From: Ichthyophonus hoferi | Lineage: Eukaryota > Opisthokonta > Ichthyosporea > Ichthyophonida > Ichthyophonidae | Direction of reading: 5' to 3' | Length of the DNA stretch: 64,000 nucleotides | Assembly: GCA_002751075.1 (NCBI GenBank) | Contig: NAOQ01000244.1 | Span: forward strand, 33,016-97,015 | Part shown: one piece after another, positions 35,701 through 48,000 of the stretch | Layout: every line of letters starts with the position of its first letter | Numbering within the stretch: position 1 is the stretch's first letter | The notes under the pieces: model-generated | The model's database searches: none | What the model saw: only the letters and a program-made list of their open reading frames with translations | What the model was told of the DNA's origin: nothing | Made by a program: the position numbers and the translations under genes

Positions 35701-36379
35701 AATAGTAATTGTTAATAATAATAAAAAAGAAATGATTATCGCTATACAAAGAAATATCTAAATTAAATAAATATTCCTTTTACTAACATTAAGTATATAG
35801 GCCAGTACTGCCCTATATGCTATTCGTAAAATCACTAGGCTTGAGCGGATATCTACGTAGACAAAACAAAATATATGTCAGGTTGGACGTATTTACAATA
35901 TAAAGACATGCATAACGTGTAGACTATCTAAATCTCCAACGACATTCTCATCCACTGATACTTTTTGTACATAAAAATATACATAAATATAAATATATAT
36001 AAACCAAAAACATCACCCAGTTTAACACGAAATATACAAACAAAAAAAGAAAAAGATTAATACACACAATACACGTAAATACATACATTCAAAAATCCTC
36101 TACCTTCTCATAAACGCCTTCCACAGTGGGCACGTAATTAAACGTTTGATCAAATGAATCCTCAATGTAACGTCTAATAAGACTTGTCTTACCACAAGGC
36201 CCACTACCCATAACAGCAACATTGAACTTAGGCGTAGGCCATGTGGTTTGGTGACATATAGTTTGGTGACATTGAAGACATGTATCTGGGTCAAACGATT
36301 GCTCATCGTTTGGTAAAGAGTCGGGGGTGAACTTATTTGAATCACTTGATTTTAGTTTATTTGGATTTGGATACCACAT
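32744..36379 (-). CDS. Atypical Ras-family small GTPase with long C-terminal extension
   Basis: Exons, 5' to 3' on minus: 36104-36379, 35122-35168, 34438-34567, 33765-33959, 32744-33457. Phases close to 453 residues. The G domain spans about residues 50-216: P-loop GSGPCGKTSL (58-67), switch I NYVPTVEGVY with Thr85, G3 DTSGC (104-108), G4 GTKID (162-166) and G5 VSAAN (194-198). The catalytic glutamine of the usual DTAGQ is cysteine, so intrinsic GTP hydrolysis is probably low. An N-terminal 50-residue extension holds CLQCHQTICH, a possible metal site. The last exon adds about 238 residues rich in Ser, Thr, Pro and Lys/Arg, with basic stretches (RSKKRTWGSKLFGKGRARAA), and ends EEFKVQGTGS with no CAAX box. 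Membrane binding would therefore need something other than prenylation, perhaps the basic tail. It recalls RASD/RERG/DIRAS-like proteins; its closest class is not resolved. Confidence 0.88.
34240..34437 (+). repeat. Family B LTR fragment in GTPase intron
   Basis: It has TTTAATATTACTAACAATTA and, near its end, GTCACAGGGACTAATCCTGT, both typical of the family B LTR, directly before the GTPase exon at 34438-34567. Confidence 0.65.
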
Positions 36380-39224
36380 TTTAGAATTATAATTATAACT
36401 AATATAATATATAATATATATTTATATAAGAAAATCGCGAGCGTTTTAAATTCTCTGACAAGATAGATGAAACTAACATAAATGAGACTTAGGGAGTCTA
36501 TTGGTACATGTTTCAGTTCTTGGCTATTAGTGCATACATACTTTACATTAACTTATTTTGAGTAAACGCTATCCATTGGCTACAAGAACATAGTAAAAGC
36601 ATTGGTAGTTCCCTGACGTTGGAATTCTTGTAATGAGCACTGGTCTGTATAGATAGATTGATCTATATAAGACATATTACTTACTTATTACTTACTCCTA
36701 TACATCAAGTTTCAACACATACAACTATTAAAAATTTGCTTTTATTTTTATTTATATTAAAAACTTATGTGTTATTATTTATTTATTGACATATATAATA
36801 CTAGGAAGGGAGGAAGTGGAATGCTTTAAGTGTCTCCCATTACTATTTTAGTCTTACTAATAGTTAAAGAGATTTATTTTGATGTGCTGACTGCCAAACC
36901 CCAATTATTGTTTTGTACGCGCTGTGCCCGAGCCGCGGCGAGCCATATCTAATTTGCATGATACTTCATCTATAATTTGGAAATATATACAAAATAAAGT
37001 GAGAGAAATAGTATTCAGTGTTATATAGTATTATTAATAATGGTGATTAGCATGATCAGAATAAACAGTTTTGAGATTGCCCGTAGTTTTAAAACAATCT
37101 ACGACAGACATTTGTTCAATATATATATATATATATAATACCAATCATACAATAAATAAAGCATGTAGTGCAAAAAGATCCATTGGTTTTGCTTAATTGG
37201 ATATATCCATTATTATTGGTTAACACTATGAACACTTTTAAAATAACTCATCCGAGTTGTTAATATTTCAGATCCGATTATAATTGACCGCATATATGTT
37301 CCTGTTTCTTCTAGAAGATTCCAATTTATCCAATACTCGACGTCTTTGCTGTACCCGTCACTACGGTTTGTAGTCGTCAGAATAAATTAAACTAGAGTAA
37401 GGGAATTTATAAGGAAGTGTTTATGAAACGTAATGTAAATATATGCTTAAATTAAGTAAATACATAGGATTATGATCATACATGAATTATTACTTTATCT
37501 GATTGTGACCGTATCCATATCGTTAGATAAAGTTATAAATATTTAGAACTACGTTTTTCTACAACGTAGAATCAACAGTAACCCATTTAAATAGTAAAAA
37601 GAGCCAACAGGAAAGAATTACTGGATAACTCTATACATCATTATATTTCACTCCACTCCACTCCACTCTATTTATTCTATTTAAACACGTGCTCGCTTTT
37701 CCAATGTAATGTAAGCGACGTTCCAAAGAGAAATCGCTCGAGAGCAACTCTGAGAGTACTGCTGACTAGTGTAACATTTATCACAAAGTAATAATAATCT
37801 AATCTGCCGTAGTAGTAGTTCAAAGTTTTAACAACATGTCTCAGATATAACCTATATGACTGAGTGAGAGCCGTATCCCTTTGCGATTATGTAAAGACAG
37901 AGCAAATAGATAATGTGTACTAACCATAATTAACAATTAAGTTATAATTATATATTATTGAGATCATTGCTCCATGTCTTTGGGATTGTTTATAATAGTT
38001 AACTGTGCATTATAATTAGCTATTAATCATACCACTATTATACTACCATTATAATAAAGTATTTAAATTTAATGTCAAATCAAATTAGGAAATTTATAAT
38101 TATTTCTAATTGGCCATTGTACTTTTTGAAAATATACTGTAAGGACATTGATTCGCTAAGCATTATCTATATAAATGGAATTAGGTCCTAAAATGGCGCA
38201 ACCTGGTGTTAATGAGTGGAATAATGAATGCTTGGCATGTGTTGAAAGTATAGTTATTAGTTACAATTTCACCCAGAAATAGCTATAATTAACATGGCTA
38301 TTGCTATTGTAGATATAATTTATACTTAAGTGCAAGTGATGATTAATATTTATTTATGTTTTCAATAATTAACCAAACCTAGCTCACAGATGTTGTATTA
38401 CATATTATACTAAATTGTATTATATTATCTTAAGTTGTATTCTATTATATTGGGTAGAAGCGATCACAAACCACATAGTGCTACAGTATTGGTCCAAACC
38501 TTAGAAAGTCGTGTATTTAGAACTACTGGTGTGACTATTTTACCTGTATCTATATAATGGCTATGGTTTGTACTTCGTTTTGATCCGAATTATTCAGCAA
38601 TAAAACCACAAAACTACATATCATACAATATATGCACCCACGTACTTATGATTATCAATGCAAAGGAAAGTAAAGCAAGATTTTCATAATACTTATACAC
38701 GTTACTAATTTATTACTTACTATTTATTTCTAAACACTAGCTTTCAAGCAAACGTAGTCTATATAATTCTCAAATTTAAGGTACTTCTATTGTTTGTGGC
38801 TACATCTAGCTATTAATCACTCAAATATGGTCCTCTCAATGCACTTGGGTTATGTGTATTTTCTGCTGAATCTAACTACATATGCAATATAGACCTGAAT
38901 AACTATAATTGTAGTTTATTATTAACTATCATCTATTATGAATATATTATATTATTTGTTTAGAAAAAGAAAAAAAGAATTGACTTTGTGAGTAATGACC
39001 AAGTTGCTAATTATTCTAAACACGATATGTTAGATCTGCCTGTAGCAAGACGCCTGATTTTGCCATGACATGGAACAAAAAACTTTTACTATTGCGCTGA
39101 TTCCAGCCAAAAGGAATGAGATCATACTGTCCCTACAGTGGTTAATTTGTATCATTCCAAACAAATGTGATGCAATGAAACCGACTTCAGTTCATACTGT
39201 ATACCTAATATACAATGATATATG
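36380..39224. other. Spacer upstream of GTPase gene
   Basis: AT-rich. I see no exon, RNA gene or full repeat here. Small items are a short GC-rich spot near 36915-36960 and a CACTC run near 37650-37670. Confidence 0.55.
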
Positions 39225-39637
39225 CTAAAACAAAAATATTTAATTAATTTAAGCATTTCTTTATATGGCTATAATCATTTAATATTACTATCAATTACTA
39301 TTACATATGTAGTCTAGAAAAATAGTTGGTGCAATATATTAGTGTTAAATGTCAATCCAAGATGATTGATTAAAATTGTACCAGTCATGGCAGAGGTCCC
39401 ACAACTATATGATAAGCTGTGTCAGCGTGCATTTGGAATCCAGATAACCCATTGCTCAGGCATCCTGCCTTAGACAGGTCCTGCTGACTTGTTTAATAAT
39501 AAAAATATGCTTTAGTATACCTGAATTCTGTGTATGCACAGGGGCACATTAAAACGCTCCTTGATTCAATGTTACCCCTTTTTCTAAATGAATATAGGTC
39601 ACGTGGATGCTCCAATCTCTACCTATTATTCCCAACA
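39225..39637 (+). mobile_element. Family B LTR copy
   Basis: An LTR of about 410 bases ending ATTATTCCCAACA at 39637. Shared blocks include TTACATATGTAGTCTAGAAA, CATCCTGCCTTAGACAGGTC and TATAGGTCACGTGGATGC. It directly abuts minus-strand copia coding relics, so its own internal region is not in a normal position. Confidence 0.7.
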
Positions 39638-40580
39638 AAAAGCATTACCTAGACAGGTAGCAGGGACATATTTGTTGTAGTGGTGGAACTGAGAGTTGGC
39701 ATGTGGTTCAGAAAACTGATTGGGACTTTCTCTCTCACCGTCATATAAAAATTTGTGATGTGGCATAAAATTTTGAGGGATTGGTGGCAAGGTAAGTGGA
39801 GAAGGAGTATTGGGAGCAAACTCTTCCTGAAAATATATGTCTTTAGTGGGGAAAGTATCTGTGTGTGGTATTATTTTTGGAGGAGCATTCATATAACATG
39901 GGATCTGTATCCAGTAGAGTAGATGTACTTGAGGGAGGTGTAGTAGGAGTGGTAGTATTGAGGTGGAAAGAGTCTTGTGGAGACAGGTGGGTAAGGCTTT
40001 GAAATGGAAAGGTGTGTTTCAACAAGACAATTCCTCCTAATAGTAGTAATCTTGTATGGTTCTCAATCAAGGATGATCTACCTGTCCATGTTGTCGGAGT
40101 ATCCAGGGAGGCATACTTCCTGTCCTTGAGTGGTAAATTTTACAATATGTATGATAGGGTTCATTTGGTAATATAGCTTGCACTCAAAGGTGTGCAAGTG
40201 GTAAACAAGGGCAAGTTGACAGTGCCAAAGCTTATAAAAAAAGTTATTAAAAGTGAGAGCAGTGGTAGGCATGATATAGTGAAGGAATATAGCTTGATTT
40301 AATGGTGTATTCCCAGCAAAAATGGCAAATGTTGGAAGTACTCACTGCAACTCTGGCCATAGTGATAACATGACAATTTATGCACTTAGTCAAACCATAA
40401 AATTGAGGTGAATAAGGAAGACTTGGGTGGTGTTTAATTTTTCAGGAAGTAAGCTGCTGGAATAATGGAGTGGGTGTATGGTTGGTACCTTAGTCAGTTT
40501 AGAGGATAGCAATGTGATGAGGTACATAAAATTCTTCAATATCTCATCATTTGTATCTAGCTTTATCGCAGTGCACACCT
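39638..40580 (-). mobile_element. Copia polyprotein relic (integrase tail), minus strand
   Basis: The minus strand reads as the end of a copia integrase and the linker to reverse transcriptase: PTTALTFNNFFYKLWH, YHLHTFECKLYYQ (compare the family's HLRxFGCxxY) and a GYS motif, followed by a proline-rich segment. It is broken, with several interruptions, and oriented opposite to the next relic. Confidence 0.65.
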
Positions 40581-40680
40581 TTATTGCAATTGCAGCTGTC
40601 CATCAATATGAATTAACACAACACAGCATTTGTCCTGCTTATCTCCATACCATATTACCAGGACCATTGTATATATGCTA

Positions 40681-41820
40681 ATGACCAACCATTTATGGAA
40701 GACTTTGACCATCCAAAATGAACCTACAAGCTTCCAAGTGCTTGTATGGCCTCCATGCCAGTGGTTTTCGATGGAATGCCACATTTTATGAATTTCTATG
40801 CACTCAGAAAATGCATCCAGCCAATAGAGGCCACTGTCTCTACATTTCCTACTACACAAATTACTTCCTTGCACTTTATAGTTATATGAGCAATATATTG
40901 ATTATCTCTGAGCATCCTGATGATATGGAACTCTTAACAAGGGATTCGCCAACTGCTCCCTTGCCAAGGATAAGGAATGGCCAAAATATTTTCTTGATTA
41001 TAATATGGAGAAGTTTAATGATGGCATAAGAGTATCACAAAGCAACTATATCAAAGAACCAATCACTTCATATGGCCAGAACAACAGTCATCCAATCTAC
41101 CCTCCAATCATTCCTGAATACATTAAGGAAGCTGCCAATCCAACCAAATTTATAAAGCCATACAATTTTATTACATTCTAGACACTGATTGGATGTCTAC
41201 TCTGGATCGATAAATTCAGTCACCCCTATTGTCAATTTGCAGACAGTTATCTTACCTACTACAAAAGAGAACCAACTAAAACCACGTAGGATATGGCAAT
41301 GCATCTTCTAAGATATCCAAAGACCACCAACAATGAGTGTATTATATATGAAAATAACTGCTTAACATTGAACACTTACTCTGATGCAGACTTTGCAGCA
41401 GATACTAGGACTTCACATAGTACTTCTGCCTATATCATCTATCTTACTGGAAGGCCACTTGACTGGCTCTCAAAGAAGCCGAGTGGAACTGCATTATCCA
41501 TTACAGAGAGTGAGTATATTGCAATATCAACTGCCTGTCAACAAATTTTCTACATTGCATCCTTTCTAAACTGTCCGGGAATTAATATTGAGTGTGTTAA
41601 ACTACATGCTAACAATCAATATGCCATACAGTCGATAAAGAAGACATGCATCCCTAAAATTATCAAGCACACTAAAATCAGGTACTGGTACATCAGGGAC
41701 TGTGTAATCAATGGGGAGTGAAGTTCTAGTATGCCCTACCAACCTCATGCATACTGACTTTCTTACCAAGACGATGTCACTAACAAACTACAAGAAGGCC
41801 AAGGCATTTATCAAAATGTA
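40681..41820 (+). mobile_element. Copia polyprotein relic (reverse transcriptase and RNase H), plus strand
   Basis: The plus strand carries the reverse-transcriptase end (ASKCLYGLHASGFRWNATF, compare LKKSLYGLKQSPRQWN) and a well-kept RNase H region with YSDADFAADTRTSHSTSAYI, WLSKKPSGTALSITESEYIA and the terminal HTKIRYWYIRDCV pattern. The relic runs into an LTR-like block at 41821. It is broken with a handful of visible interruptions; the RNase H part is the best-preserved stretch of any LTR fossil here. Confidence 0.85.
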
Positions 41821-42675
41821 TTGTCATAAGATTGTTAACTCCAAAAAAACATGTAGTTTGGCCAAAGTCCTGATAGCAAGCGGATGATGGAATGATTAGA
41901 ATTATAATAGTTAATTGAATACTGTTTTCAATAAATAAATTAGTCAATACATGGTATGTAGTATGTAAACATTTACATTAATGAGAAAATTAGTTTATGA
42001 GCCATTCAAATGAGAATACAATATTATTCAAGTATCAAGATAAGGTCAGACAATTTTAGAGTCTCTGGAGCATTTTATAAGTTATGTTAGCCAATAAGAA
42101 TCTTTATAATTGGTTGCATATACAATAATGAATACAACTATGACGACGTTGACTGCAGTAAACACGTACGATAAGTAAAGATCAAGAAAGTATAAATGGG
42201 AACAGAAACAACCAATAAACGGCCCTCCGCCACTCACACATACGGGGCACGGTTCCTTGCTCACACATACGTGGTACCCTCGCTAACATACACACACACT
42301 TGACGTAATATTTATTATTTGCATTGTAATATAACACCTCTTACTGATTGGTCTCATTGTGCAGTATCAACATTAGCACCTAAGCGAATCAAAGCATTGA
42401 TTCCCTCTAAATTAAAACAGAGGTATAATTACTACAGCCAATTACCTAAAGAGTCGGTATATGTGCCTTCTATAGGTCCTGTGCTACTACAACTGAGTCT
42501 TGTAAGCAGATCAAATCAATTAGCTATTACTACCAACCAATTAAAGATCCCGAAGTTTGTGGACAAGTTACTAGAACTACTACAGATTGCTATATGTATG
42601 AACACTAATTTTCGTGCATGCCATGCTTTGCATACTGCTTATAAGGTGGTGTTAAAATATTATTTTTTTGATTAG
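41821..42675 (+). mobile_element. Copia-type LTR (family C) and leader-like sequence
   Basis: It begins TGTCATAAGATTGTTAACTC directly after the copia polyprotein relic, so it is the expected 3' LTR. Blocks match 32042-32521 in the same order. At 42533-42600 the leader-like CCCGAAGTTTGTGGACAAG recurs, as after the LTR at 32.5 kb, so either a second element starts here or the LTR border is misread. A 118-residue open frame (42319-42675) covers this and matches nothing I recognise. Confidence 0.6.
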
Positions 42676-42889
42676 AAATCACGCTATTCACTATAACTAC
42701 CAATCACAGTGTGTAATCTCATAATTTAAAAGGTTCTTAGAGTACCAACCACAAAAGGGATAATGATTTATACCTTACTTTAAGTGCATTAGATACAGTA
42801 ATTTGTTTGGATATATATACGTATTATAGCATTAAAGTTCTACATACTATTAAGTTGGCAAGTAGTGGTGCTGTCTTAATAAAAAACTT

Positions 42890-43400
42890 TTTGGGAATAA
42901 TTAGTAGTAGAGACAGGCAGTTCCTGTGACCTCTAAACATCTAGAAGGAAAAATATCAAATTAAACGGTGTTTTAGCGTGTTCTTTTGCATGCACAGAGT
43001 ACAAATGTGACAAGACTTTTTTTATTATTATGCAAATTAGTAGAACACGTCTTATGCAGGATGCCTAAGCAATGAGTTATTTGGACTTCAAGCACAGGAT
43101 CTGAGATGGTTTATGATATAGTCCATTAGCTGGCTCAATTTTGATCAATTATCTTGGAGTGGCATTTAACACTATTAGATTACACCAACTAGTTTTCCAG
43201 AATACATATGTAAGAGTAATTGCTAATAATATTAATTGATTATAGCTATATATGAAAGCATCTAAAATAATTAAATATATCCATTCTAACACTCCTCCTG
43301 GGCCTGGGTAGATTATTTCACCTAGGGCATAAAAAACACGAAAAAGAAATATGAAGAAAATCTTAACATGACTCCAACAGACGACATTTGGCGGCTGGCG
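42890..43400 (-). mobile_element. Family B LTR with polypurine tract, minus strand
   Basis: LTR 42890-43291 in minus orientation. On the minus strand it is preceded by GGCCCAGGAGGAG and the CCTAGGTGAAATAATCTACC block also seen before the LTR at 21317. This shows the same 3' internal end in two copies and fixes the LTR start. Confidence 0.7.
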
Positions 43401-43654
43401 GCTGAGGAGTTATGTAAGTGCTGTCCAGTGGTTTTTCATATTACCCTGTTGTCACTTGGAAGCTAGAAATGCTGATAGTTCAAATGCAGGGTTGAAGACA
43501 GTGTGGAGAAGTATGAGCATTCATTATCCACATAGAGAGGTCAGTGATGGATGTAGGGTTGGGGTGAAGTATTTTTGACATTCGTGGATTGCTGATTTAA
43601 TAGAATTATTGGGTTTTTTATTATGATAAATTATTTAAGCTTTCTCTGCTACTA

Positions 43655-44020
43655 TGTTGAGAATAATTAGTAAAGACAGGAATGCTCTTGTGACATATAT
43701 TCATTTAGAAGGAGAGGGAATACCAAATTAAGAGGTATTTAAAAGTACTCCTTTGCATACACAGAATGCAGATGTGCTAAGACATATTGTTATTATTGAA
43801 CCAATCAGAAGAACTCGTCTTAAGCAGGGTGCCTAAGCAATGAGTTTTCTAGACCCCAAACATATGATTGAGATGGTTTCTGATATAATTGCGGGACCTC
43901 TGCCATTGCCTAGTTCAATTTTGATCGATCATTTTGGAATGGTATTTAACACCAATAGATTGCGCAAATATTTTTCCAAACTATACATACAATAGTAATT
44001 GCTAATAGAAGAATACCACG
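43655..44020 (-). mobile_element. Family B LTR, second minus-strand copy
   Basis: It begins TGTTGAGAATAATTAGTAAA (LTR 3' end on minus) and follows the family to about 44020. It is separated from the previous LTR by about 260 bases of mostly non-repeat sequence. Confidence 0.65.
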
Positions 44021-44149
44021 AGATTAACCATGTGATAATATGCGATTAATTCAAAAAAGATTGCCAATATACAAGCTGATAGCATAGCTTGTTAACGTAA
44101 TTCTTGAAAGACAATCCGTAAACATTTTGGGAGTCTCATTTCGTTATCT

Positions 44150-44402
44150 GGACTCAGATTTCCAAAACATGGGATCCAATTATATGCGCATTTTGCTTCC
44201 AATCCAATTTTCTTAGTTTAATAACATTATGGGTCTACCCCTCAACCTCTGTTGACTTGTTTGATAATTAAAATATGTCTTGGTCTATTTTTAGTTTGCA
44301 AATACAGTATTACGCGTTAAAACACCCTTTATTTTGGCAATCTTTCAATTCTAAATGAATGCAGGTTACAGGGACTCATCCTGTCTCTACTTACGTCTGA
44401 CA
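44150..44402 (+). repeat. Family B LTR fragment
   Basis: Plus-strand 3' half of the LTR: CTCAACCTCTGTTGACTTGT, then GCAGGTTACAGGGACTCATC, ending near TACTTACGTCTGACA. Confidence 0.65.
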
Positions 44403-45086
44403 TCTTCAAAAACCAGAAACAACAAATTAAAGCAACATATATTAATTATCTGTATGTTGCATAAGATTTAGATGTATTTTTTTTTTATTAAATTTTTTTT
44501 TTTGAAAAAGAATACTTTTTATTATTAAAAATGGTTTTAAATTGGTATGCTTGGTTATATCTCCAGCTATATAGATTTAATTCTAGTGATCTTATGTAAT
44601 AATCGATCAAACATCTAGCCTTATGATAATTGTATCTTACCATACAGTGTCTCCATTGGTTCTCAATTAATGAATCAACTTATTATATAAAAGTATACGC
44701 GAATCATATTTGTAATATTAATTAGATCTCAAATAAATATATATAGCTTTAGTGGCTCAGGCTCAGTACATTTATATCAAATTTATACGTGCATAAACAT
44801 TATTATATTTATATATTTTATAAATATACCTTTACTATATACTATTATTTACACTTTATTATAGTAGTTTCTATAGCAAATATTACATTTTATTTATTTT
44901 TATTATACATTACAACCATTTTACGTTCTTTTGAATGGATATAATGCAAGAAGCATAGTAGTAACAGATATGTTATAGACATATATATATGCAACCACTG
45001 TTCATTATCTCCTCTCCTATTTGTTTTAAAAGTGACATTGGGTTTGCTTTTACCTTTTTATAATTATAGTCACAAGTGCTTCTACC
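44403..45086. other. AT-rich spacer upstream of receptor gene
   Basis: Very AT-rich, with poly(T) runs near 44475-44510. It presumably contains the promoter of the receptor gene, but no specific element stands out. Confidence 0.5.
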
Positions 45087-48000
45087 ATGAACAAATTAAC
45101 TACGCCTCCTGCGGAGGAGATGGCAGGATATCATGGGTGTGCCTTTGATCAATATAAATGTGTAAGCTATTTTTCTCTATTCTTTTTATTATTTTCATTT
45201 TTTATAAGAGTAGGGTCATTGGGAAAATTTACTTTTCTTATAGACAACTATATTTTTCAATTCATTTATCAACTCTTATGTATCCATTTTCTCTTACAAT
45301 AACTCACACTACACTAACATTCCTAATACACTTAAAGGCGTTGTATTTGATTTATTATACGGTTATTATTATTATCATTACTATTATTATTATTATTATT
45401 ACCATTATTATTACCAGTATTATTATTATTACTAGTTCTATTTCAAAATCTATATCACACTTACTAAGGCCAATCATAACATAGACTAGGAGGATCGCAC
45501 TTCGACATATTCCAATGTACCTCTTGACCATAAAATGATCAATATATTATATTCTATTATATTATAACATAAGGTAGTCAATATATTATTATATGTCAGT
45601 ACTTCATACTGCAACGGGTTAACATCATCTAGTCTTATGGTCTGAACGTATGTTCGTGACTAGATTTGTTGAGTGTGGATAGAATATAAAAAAATTACTT
45701 GCCCATATACACCAAGAAAGACACTTTATCTTGACATGTATACTATGATAGATAGTAGGACGATATACATGCATACCTTTCCTTCCCTATTAACTCTTAC
45801 TAACTCTAGTGCAATCCACAGAATATCCTTACTGGTTTAAGGTTATTTTCAGCTTCTATCTCTACTGTTGGCTCTCTTTTTATGATAATTATCATAATTA
45901 CTTTTAAAAAGTATGTATATTATAGCTATATCTTTGTTTCTCTTTTCCTTTGTTCTCACCATGTCTTTCCTACCATCCTCTCTACTATCCTGTCCTCTCT
46001 ACTATCATGTTCTCCATACTATTCTCTCAATTATCCTCTCTACTATCCTCTCTACTATCCTATCTACTATTCTATCCTCTCTACTATTCTATCTACTATC
46101 TTATTCTACTATCCTATCCTCTCTACTATCTATCCTCTCTACTACCCTATCCTCTTTACTATCCTGTCTACTATTCTATCCTTTCTACTATTCTATTTAC
46201 TATCCAATCTTCTCTACTATCCTATTCATCTATTATCCATCCTATCCTCCTTCCTATCCTCCCTACCATACCTCATTCTCTCCTAAGTCAACCCAGGTCA
46301 CATATATTTCTATCTTTCTCATACACTCTTTTGTTTCTTCCTATTCTCTCCTATCTACCCATCGATTTATCGGTATCGCCTACTCTCACCCTATTTGTAA
46401 CCTTATCTATTCTTTATTTATCTATCTTTTTTCTCTACCTAGTATCACTCTATCACTCATAATTGTTGTGTTATCCTCTTCTTCCTTTTTATTGACTCTT
46501 TCATCTCTTGTTTTTTATCGCATGGCAACCATGGTAGTATAAACCAACATGATTCAGACCTCTTAGTAAGATAAATTGCTATTGGTATATGGGCTATGGC
46601 GTGGGAGAGAGTATAGACAACTATAGGGACTCGGAGGAATGAGAGGATACAAAAAGGGAGAGAGAGAGAGAGAGGAAGTTATACAGTTGAATCTAGAGAG
46701 AAAGACCAAGAAGGCTTCAAAGGAAACTGAAGGAGAGAGAAAATAAGAATTTTTATTATTAATTCTATCATATGCCACTTTTCTATTAGTACTTATGTTA
46801 TGTTACGTTATATTATGCCATGTTATTTTTCAATTATGTTATAGTATGTTTTAGTTTAGGAAATTATATGGCATCTTACGACTATTACTTTACTTGTATA
46901 TTACATTACCATTATTAACTCCATCACCTATCCTCCTCCAGGCACCATGTCTTTTCTCAGCGACCTATACTATACCTTAGTATAGTGGGTATGATCAACT
47001 CTATAGCATACTTGATGGTATGTAGGGTACAATTTGTGTGTTGTAGTGTGTAGTACAATGCATATATATGAGTGGTATATATAGTTTCTGTTTTGAGTGT
47101 AGTTGTTCATAATAGAAATGAAGGTCAAATAGAAAATCAAAACAGTTAAAGAAGGTTTAGTAGTAAAAAGAACTAATAATATAAAAGGTAGACTTATTAT
47201 TCAAGTTATTGACATGTCATAGTTGTTGATAGGAGAGGTATAGTAGATATTTGATACACTTGGTAGATATAACTAAGGGGCATACTTCAGTCTAGACTGG
47301 TGAGTGATATAGGAAGATGGGCTAATAACATGATAAAATATAAGGTAATAGAATATAGGACAATAAAATATAGGATAATATGATAATATAATATATGATA
47401 ATAAAAATATATGATATAGGATACTATGATAATAGGATAATACAATATAGGATGATAAAATATAAGATAATATGATAATGAGAGATATAATATGAAATAT
47501 ATATATTTCACTCCTTTACACGTCATCATTATGCCACAGAGTGGAGGGGGAAATGGCAGGTCTCTGGGACCAGGTACCACGTGTACCGCACAAGGATTTC
47601 TAATACAATTTACAGGTAAGCATTATCATATGTGGTATGATATTATTATATATGATTGGCCTTTATCTGCTTCATTTTTAACTGGTTTGTTCTTTCAAGA
47701 TGTTGTAAAGGTAATCATGACCTAGAAGGATGGAGAGGATATATGGTACTTTATATTGTGGTGCAGTGTATTGTATTCTATTCCATTATATTATATTGTG
47801 CTCTATTGTGCTCTATTGGACTGTCTAATGCTGTACTATACGACATACATAAGAACAAACATAATATTATACATACATACAACACATATACATATATCCG
47901 TGCACATCTAAATCCATCACGACACCATGACCAACTCCAATCATAATCTAATAGGCCTCCCTACCTTACCATATAAACCCCACACAGAGCTCAGTGTACT

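Noticed and set aside
42319-42675. 118-codon open frame as a host gene
   Set aside because: It overlaps family C LTR leader sequence also present at 32.5 kb, so it is more likely part of a dead element.
45882-46542. Three overlapping Ser/Leu/Tyr-rich open frames of 134-209 codons
   Set aside because: All three cross the CTCTACTATC decamer array in a receptor intron.
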